A DNA stretch of 64,000 nucleotides. Source: Psococerastis gibbosa. Its lineage: Eukaryota; Arthropoda; Insecta; Psocodea; Psocidae. The notes below the pieces were generated by a model. The model was given only the letters and a program-made list of their open reading frames with translations, did not search any database and was not told the DNA's origin. Both the position numbers and the translations under genes were made by a program. This document shows positions 56,950 through 64,000 of this stretch, piece by piece. The stretch is taken from assembly GCA_963971405.1 (NCBI GenBank), contig OZ020490.1, positions 3,844,001 through 3,908,000 on the forward strand, given 5' to 3'. The number at the start of each line of letters is the position of its first letter. The stretch's first letter is position 1.

Positions 56950-57520
56950 GCGGCATGAGGTACCAAATTATCTTATTAACCTAAAATAAATTAAATGTAA
57001 ACAAGAGATTATTATTTGATTGGAAGATTTGTTTTGTTTACATGTTTAACCCCAGAATAAGTTAAATTGGTATCTTGTGCTACGGCTGCAGTGGGCCTAC
57101 TATACCGTTTAGTATAGTGGGGTTAAAAATGCAAACAAAACAATTTTGAATAGCACTTTCCATTGTTAAATTATCTTGTTTACATTTTTAATACCAGGTT
57201 AAGATTACAAATAATCGCCATAGTAGGCCCACAGATGGATTTTTTATTTATTTTTTTATTTTAAGGGAGAGATTTCCAAATATTCTGCAAAGGTCTTTTT
57301 GGCTAAAGTAATTATTCCTTATTTTATATCCGCAGAGACGTGAAAATGGTCTTATGAAAAATTCATGAAATAATACAAGCTTTTGCAGGCTTAGTGAGGC
57401 AAAAAAATTACTTATTCTGGGGTTGAAAGTCTAAACAAAATTATATTAGAATGTAAAGTGCTACTCAAAAATGTTTTATTTGCATTTTTAACCTCAGATT
57501 AAGATGTTATTATTTAAATG
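56950..57520. repeat. Inverted and related copies of a MITE interior
   Basis: TGTTTACATTTTTAA, ATTTTGAATAGCACTTTCCA and AACCCCAGAATAAGTTAA occur here and in relatives at 6690-6790 and 62150-62220. The element borders are unclear. Confidence 0.45.
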
Positions 57521-57741
57521 CCGTGGTATGCATGCTGACATGTTATTGCTCTAAAAGCACGAGAAATTCATTATACCGATTTTATTAGAATACATGTAAA
57601 TGTGTCAGCTAAATGTCACCTTTATTTATTTATTAATTTTTCTATAAGACTATTTTCATGTTGCGAGGAATGAATTAATTTAATCTAGAAATTGTGTTTT
57701 GAAATCTCATTACAATAAAGATAACTGAATAGAAATATTAC

Positions 57742-58258
57742 ATAAAAAAATATAAATTATGTCACTACCAGCTTCGAATAATCGCCATATTTTGTCAAGT
57801 GAGCAGATTGAAATTAAAATTAAAACAAGTAATTGCACGTTTCACATCAAAATTACATATGTCACGTTATTTAAACACTATGACACTTTATAAATACGAT
57901 ATTGCTGCTAAATTCAACAAAGGTGAATTGCTGACGTTATATAATTTAATAGGGGCTTATTCCTATTAATAGCTTCTTTTATTTCAATAGTTTTTGGATT
58001 ATCCAGCAATATTACATATAGCCAACAAGCGTAAATTGCTGGATATTCCAAAAGCTATTGAAATAAAAAAAGCTATTAATAGCAATGAGCCCCTATTAAA
58101 TTATATAACGTTTATCAGCAATATCGTATTTATAAAGTGTTTGTGTCTATAACATGATCTAGATGTAAAACTTGCAATTACTTGTTTTAATTTTTACCTG
58201 CTCACTTGACAGTCACGTTTAGTCGAAACAGGTAGTGACATAATTTATATTTTTTATT
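57742..58258. mobile_element. Foldback element (about 517 bp)
   Basis: The left outer segment ATAAATTATGTCACTACC and right outer GGTAGTGACATAATTTAT are inverse. The inner arms TTTATAAATACGATATTGCTG and AGGGGCTTATTCCTATTAAT pair with the right side at 58080-58140. The structure is AT-rich and non-coding. Confidence 0.75.
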
Positions 58259-58736
58259 TGAGATTTGTATTAAGTTTTCTTAATCATATTGTGTTCAAAA
58301 TATTACAAAGTTGCAAATTTCATGTATTTTGAAATATCCCTTAATAAATAAATCATATGTACTGTATGTAATTCCTCATAATATAATAATAGGTACTATT
58401 ATGTTTAAAAACATGTTAATAAAAATTATCTCTCATATGTACATTTGTTTTTAGATATTTGTTTATATATTATTAATTAATTAATTTGGGGGATATGTTG
58501 ACAAATATTGTAACGTTTAGTTGATATTGTAATGAGTACCTTTGTGATAATATGTATTAAGATTTATTTGTTCATTTTAAGTAACTTATAGTATGTGTAG
58601 TGCTCAGAGGCTGTACATTATTATCTACAATAGCGTTTATGGATTACATTGTTACGCCATTTTTGCATGTAGGTCTAGAAGCTTAGTTCGTTTAAATTTT
58701 TCTTTGTGATTAGGTTTATATTTTTTTTTTATTTAA

Positions 58737-59113
58737 GGGTGTACAGCCCATAGGAAATTGAAAGCCCAAAATGTATTACTTTTTATTTTTTATTTAATTA
58801 ACTAAGCAAGTTATTAAAGATTTGGCTCATTAAAGTTGTAGAAGACTACTTCATTCATCATATAATAAGGTATTTTTAATTTTAGAAATTGTAGTTTTTT
58901 CATAAACATGATAATAATTTATAAACAATAACTGTTCACGTAAAATAGATACTATGAAAAAAATACAATTTCGAAAATTAAAAATACCTTACTATATGAT
59001 GCATGAAGTAGTCTTCTACAACTTAAATGAGCCAAATCTTTAAAAACTTGCTTAGTTAATTAAATAAAAAGTGTTAAATTTTGGGCTGCCAATTTCCTAC
59101 GGGCTGTTCACTC
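58737..59113. mobile_element. Foldback element, GTGTACAGCCC ends, copy 1
   Basis: Arms of about 175 bases: GTGTACAGCCCATAGGAAAT on the left, and GGGCTGTTCAC on the right, with AGTAGTCTTCTACAACTT paired inside. A second copy lies at 62977-63364. Non-coding. Confidence 0.8.
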
Positions 59114-59159
59114 TTAATACGTAAGTTATAAAGATTTCAAATTGTCTGCTGTTGGGAGT

Positions 59160-59650
59160 CATTATGACTATCCGATTTTTCTGACGATAATGTAGAGCGC
59201 AAAAATGTTACTTGTGCCCCTTATCCTCTTCAGTTGTTCCACTAAAAAGGTCAGTAAAAATTGACAAAATAGAGCAGCGTTCAAGGAGAAGGATCCTTTT
59301 CCAGTTCGCAGACTAGGCCCCCTATGGGTGCTATATAAGTTATGAACTGATATTCCCAGCTGATGAAACATTAGAAATCGGGCTGATGGGCCGTGGTCAA
59401 TTTGAGCGGGAACTTCCAATTGTTTCGTCAACTGCTGCGGTATTCAGTGGCGCTGCGTAGACTTCTAATGTTGTACCACCACGGTGGCTCTGTAGCAATT
59501 GAGGTACAACCTTTGAAGTCTACGCAGCGCCACTGAAGATGTCGACGTTGGCGAAACGTATGAAAGTCAACCACGGCCCATCAACCCGGATTCTACTGTC
59601 TCTTCATCTGATTCCGGGCGTGAAAGCCTTTGCAGTTACAATATTCCCAG
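59160..59650. repeat. Repeat with an inner hairpin (59443-59535)
   Basis: TTCAGTGGCGCTGCGTAGAC and its inverse GTCTACGCAGCGCCACTGAA bracket a short loop. The downstream segment GGCGAAACGT, CACGGCCCATCAACCCGGAT recurs near 60950-61000 as GACGAAACGT and CACGGCTCATCAGCCCGGAT. Family unknown. Confidence 0.55.
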
Positions 59651-60890
59651 TGTTCGTATTAGTCTATTCACTCATCTGCTTTACAATATCTACATTAACC
59701 ACAAAGATTTGACATGTCTATAATGATAATAAAAATTAAATAATTGTACAATAATTAGGTACTCTAGATTTTTTTAGCTTCTGCTACTTGCAATAATGGC
59801 TGATAGGGGAGTTGATAAATTATAACTTATTAAATTATATTTAGCCTTATCTATATTTACTAACTATATTATAGTAAGCACAATTATGGATTATCTAGAT
59901 TGTTTACTTAGTTGGTTCAGTAAACAAATACTTTCACCTACATTTTCATGCTCGTGGATTATTATTTTTTAATTGATTGAAAATTGAATAATAAGATATT
60001 TTTCATGTATTTGATATAATATTCAATACATTTCATCATGAATACTTTTTAGTAGCTAAAAGAGTTCTAGCACGATAATGTGACTGAGTTATTGTACATG
60101 TAGTTTTTTCCATATCCCGCTTAATATTTTGTTTCATAAATTAATTTTTCTAGGTATCACGAGAAAAACTAACAATTCTATTTTTTAAACTAAATTTGAC
60201 GGTTTTGCAGAATTATATTTGCTATAATACCCGTATTAAATTGATTCAGTAGCATTTTTTAATTACCTACAAAGATTACTCTAGAAGCGACTAGAGATGC
60301 TATTTCCATATATTTTTAGGATGTTTTTTTCTCTAAGTAATCTTTGAATAAACAATAAATATATTATTGCATATAAAATATTATATTGCGCATGATAATT
60401 AACCAAATCATCCATTTATTTAATTATTTGATGCTTTTTCTTTAACAAGAGGCGTGGTTCTATGATTGTAATTTTTATCCTCTACTTAATTGTATCAAAT
60501 CGGGCTTTTACTACCATTTTTCTTAAAATTGATTTGAACCCCATAATGGTGTGAATGTTTATGCGTAGATCGTTGATGATAGGTCGTGATTAAACAGAAT
60601 TTAAAGATTCAGACGTTTCGCCAACAATTGCAGTGAATATCCTCATTTACGGCGAAGGTTAATTCGTATTCGAACTTGGTTAAGTCACGCTAACACCTGT
60701 TACAATGTCCATGGTAAGCTTGTCTCAGCTTGTCCGTTATCGCTTGTAGCCGGTGTAGGTTGACATCGAGGACATGTACCAGTTGCTTGCGGAGACATTA
60801 CCAATGATTTCCAAATTATCAATGACGCTGGTAGGGCAAGCCTCTATAAGCCATGTCCATAAAAGGCCTTTCAAATAATAATAATGACTA
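59651..60890. other. AT-rich intergenic DNA
   Basis: No gene, RNA or clear element recognised. A segment near 60600 (GACGTTTCGCCAAC) is related in reverse to the repeat at 59560. Confidence 0.35.
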
Positions 60891-61050
60891 ACAGAAGCTG
60901 ACCTTTTAGTGGGAAAGCCACCACTGACGATGTCAGTTGAATTTGTAGACGAAACGTCTGGATCATTACGTTCCTTTCGACCACGGCTCATCAGCCCGGA
61001 TCGGTGTAGCTCTCTCGACTCCGGCCGTCAAAGCCCTTGTATTTACACAA
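60891..61050. repeat. Second copy of the GAAACGT/CCCGGAT repeat
   Basis: The segment GATGTCAGTTGAATTTGTAG, GACGAAACGTCTGGATCA and CGGCTCATCAGCCCGGAT matches 59540-59600. An open frame through it is not a host exon. Confidence 0.5.
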
Positions 61051-62100
61051 TATTTATTATCCTATCTCAGCAATTACTGGTTTATTGCCTTCTCTTTTCT
61101 TCTATTTGACTAAATGAATGACAGCTTTTGGTATTTAAAGGGGAAGAAGGGTTGAGTAAAAAAAATAGAATTTATTAAAAGTACTTTGTTAAAAGCCCCG
61201 TCGCGGGTGGCAGGAGCCCCAATGACAATAAAAATTATGCCTCGGCCTATGGCGTAATGGTTACGTATGTTCTATTTTACAACAGCGTGATAATTAGCAA
61301 CAATCTAGATAATCCATATCAATGGTAGTTACTTGGTGATACTAGTGTCTCCCATTAATATCTTGACGACGACATAGCAATAGAATGAGAATGAATAGAG
61401 ATGAGTTATTGATACCTTAATTCGCATTGCACATAAATCCGAAATTGCAACTTTTTCAGGAGGGAAAAAGTACGGATTGAAAATTCATTGAATCACTATT
61501 TTCTATATTTTCTGTATCGGCTATAACTACGCAAAGAAATTTTTTTCTTTTTTCTTGATAAAAGTGTTTTGCCAGTCGAAATGGAATGTTTCCGAATGCG
61601 TGGATACCAATATCTCATTTTTTGCAATATTAGATTTATGTGGTTAAGGTATGTATATAGTTTAAAAATGTAGGGGAACATTTAAGCGTTTTCTCGTTTT
61701 ATGACTGTATGTAGTACAACGCGCGTCTTTTTAGATTTTGATGGGAATCACTGAGTAGGACTGAAATTTAACGCTTATTATATTTTATAATAATTAAGGA
61801 AACATTTTTGCCTAAAAAGACGTAGTAAACCATTACCTTGTTTAGTTAACTGCTCTTAATGTTTGAAAAATTGAGTTTTGACTTCTATTATCCGGTTAAA
61901 ATGTTTAGAGAGATGGGTTTACGGCGTTTACCTCATTTCATGCTTGGAAACTGCTGTTATTGCAGGCTCATGGAGAATAGAGGAGAAGACTTGTTTTCCA
62001 ATAATTGAATAGCTGCATCGAATAACGCGCTAACCGTCAATTGTTTCAAAAGTGAGTTAAATGTAGAACAATGACAATGGGATTTCCCCACCAGCGGGCC
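61051..62100. other. AT-rich intergenic DNA, nothing recognised
   Basis: No coding potential or repeat structure that I can support. Short open frames have no recognisable content. Confidence 0.35.
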
Positions 62101-62976
62101 TACCACGGTGATTATTTGTTATCTTGACCTGGGAATAAAAATGTGAGCAAGATAATTTTATAGTGGAAAGTGTTATTCAAAATTTTTTGTTTACATTTTT
62201 AACCCCAAGAATAAGTTAATACCATAGAAATACATTAACTGGAGCGGCGGGAGCCATAATATGCCTTACGAGGCACCCGTTAACCATAAGCCAACTATCA
62301 GAGATAAGTACCAACGCAAAAAATATCGAAGTCTTACACATTGGAGCATAGCAGAACGGATACCTGGACCCGTTCAAAAACTCTGTACTTAGCTTGTGCA
62401 GGCTGCACTTATCACTCGGTTTCCCCGCCAAATTGCGTACTTCTCTTGTGCAGGCTACACTAGCAGCCATATTGATAACGGTCAGTCCGCAGGCAGTATT
62501 TTTAGTTTTTTAATATTCCGTCAGATGTCAGCACAATCCACTCTACAACGTTGGGGTGCGCATAAAAGCATAATGACCTGACTTTGATATTTTAATTACT
62601 CTTGGACATTCATGATGGTGGGGGTTCGAACGTTATTGGAGGGAGGTATTCCATTCTTGAAATTTGTAACCCAATGGGCCCCGCCTACCTGTCAATATCA
62701 GTCATTGTCAAAAATAACTTATAACAACTAACTAAAATAATAAACACTGATTCGCTGCCTCAGTTCAGTAATTGACAGTTAGCCTACCAGATACTTTATC
62801 GTACGTACCTCGATCGCCCCTTCAACACGTTCACGGAAAGCACCATAATAATTTTACATATTAAATGATCCCAGTAAATTTAGTAGTCGAAATATACTGC
62901 AATTTAACAATCACGGCAGTTGCTTCCAGTTGTCACTCGTGGGTCATGGCTGCAGTCAAACTTCTAGATCCCATTA

Positions 62977-63364
62977 AGAGTGTACAGCCCGTAGGAAATT
63001 GGCAACCCGAAATGTATTCCCTTTTATTTTTTATTTAATTAACTAAGCATGTTATTAAAGATTTGGCTCATCAAAATTGTAGAAGACTACTTCATGCATC
63101 ATATTATAAGATATTTTTAATTTTCGAAATTGTAGTTTTATTCACAAACATGCAGATATTTTATAAAAAATAACTTTTCACGTGAAAGCGATTTTATAGA
63201 AAAAACTACAATTTCGAAAACTAAAAATACCTTATTATATGATGCATGAAGTAGTCTTCTGCAACATTGATGAGCCAAATCTTTAATAACATGCTTAGTT
63301 AATTAAATAAAAAATAAAAAGTAATAAATTTCGGGTTGCCAATTTCCTACGGGCTGTTCAGTCT
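62977..63364. mobile_element. Foldback element, GTGTACAGCCC ends, copy 2
   Basis: Related to 58737-59113: GTGTACAGCCCGTAGGAAAT on the left, CCTACGGGCTGTTCA on the right, with long arms paired. TTAAGA and TCTTAA lie at the outer edges. Confidence 0.8.
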
Positions 63365-63803
63365 TAAAGGACGGAACTGTAATAACAGTTGCTGTTGCCA
63401 TAAGGAAATCATTGGTGATAGATTTACCCGACCCCGTAAGTGACTTGAATTTTTACAATTTTGTAGTGGCAGGAGACCCACTGACAGGGCTTTACCACGA
63501 CCGCTCCAGCAGTCGTGCACTGTGAGGTCGACTGCAATAACAGTCCTGTCCGTGAACGTGTTAGGAGGCAATTGGTGTTATATTATGTTTTTTTTAATCA
63601 AATCCAATTTGAGAATATCGTTCGTAGAGCCAAATGCGATGTCATAAAGTAGAAGCTCTTATATATTTGTATATGTTGTGTTTGCCCTTCAGTAGCATCA
63701 ATTAGTCACAGTGTTTGAACTTACCTGAAATTCTTAGTGCCTGTTACTTTTTACAAATCAAGTTCAAAAACTTTAACCGCTCGGTGATAGAGACGGCCAC
63801 AGA

Positions 63804-63885
63804 ATGTCCACCGATATGCAGAGGAATATTTCTTCTACTTTTGGCATCTCATATGGTTCACAATCGACATTTCCTGTAAATCCAG
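63804..63885 (+). CDS. Candidate first coding exon of an unidentified gene
   Basis: An ATG with a fair context (CACAGAATG) opens 27 codons reading MSTDMQRNISSTFGISYGSQ then STFPVNP, followed by a good donor (GGTGAGAG) one base into the next codon. The composition looks coding against its AT-rich surroundings. I do not recognise the protein, and later exons would lie beyond the window. It may be chance. Confidence 0.4.
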
Positions 63886-63934
63886 GTGAGAGTTTCTCTA
63901 TTGACTTCGTGGAAGTGAAACATTATAAAATTAA

Positions 63935-64000
63935 GGCGTCAATTCCACCGACCTCGTTTTTCATATGTCTCTGCCATATTTTAAGGAGACTATTATGTAG
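63935..64000. mobile_element. Possible left end of another composite MITE
   Basis: TTA is followed by AGGCGTCAATTCCACCGACC, resembling the outer and inner ends of the composite elements. It runs off the window. Confidence 0.35.

Noticed and set aside
60909-61109. Open frame MGKPPLTMSVEFVDE as a host exon
   Set aside because: The DNA recurs at 59540-59600 as a repeat, so the frame is probably not coding.

Overview
The window is nuclear DNA of an animal, most likely an insect and quite possibly a hemipteran; the species cannot be fixed from sequence alone. The grounds are genes split into many short exons with GT-AG introns, protein families typical of arthropods, and a very dense load of LINE tails, hairpin MITEs, TIR elements and long G/C homopolymers. 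There is no bacterial gene organisation anywhere.

Two protein genes account for the unique sequence. On the minus strand, PGAP1 (GPI inositol-deacylase, an ER lipase of GPI-anchor remodelling) runs from its ATG at 33047 to its stop at 12012 in 14 coding exons. Every splice junction I chose keeps the reading frame, giving 1,082 residues with a GHSAGG nucleophile elbow. On the plus strand, a PX-SH3-RhoGAP protein of the CdGAPr/ARHGAP32-33 family runs from 33866 to at least 56543 in 15 coding exons, about 1,732 residues, also with every junction in phase. The two genes are divergent, with start codons about 0.8 kb apart, so they probably share a promoter region. A short candidate first exon of a third gene lies at 63804-63885.

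Layout. 1-12000: gene-free, filled with LINE 3' tails mostly on the minus strand, MITEs and poly-G/poly-C repeats. 12012-33047: PGAP1. Intron 4 holds a nearly intact 3.3 kb RTE-like LINE inserted with a 63-bp target duplication into an older minus-strand LINE. Other introns hold composite MITEs, tandem arrays made from LINE tails and a partial copy of a PGAP1 exon. 33048-33865: shared promoter and 5' leader. 33866-56543: the RhoGAP gene. Intron 2 contains a 198-bp array derived from a LINE tail, invaded by two composite MITEs, one of which carries a hAT-like element with an 8-bp duplication; a frameshifted copy of an exon lies in intron 1. 56550-64000: AT-rich, with large foldback elements and the candidate new exon.

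The genes show no obvious shared pathway: one edits GPI anchors in the ER, the other switches off Rho-family GTPases at the cell cortex. The main novelty is structural: mobile DNA stacked in layers inside introns, often abutting splice sites, while both coding frames remain intact.
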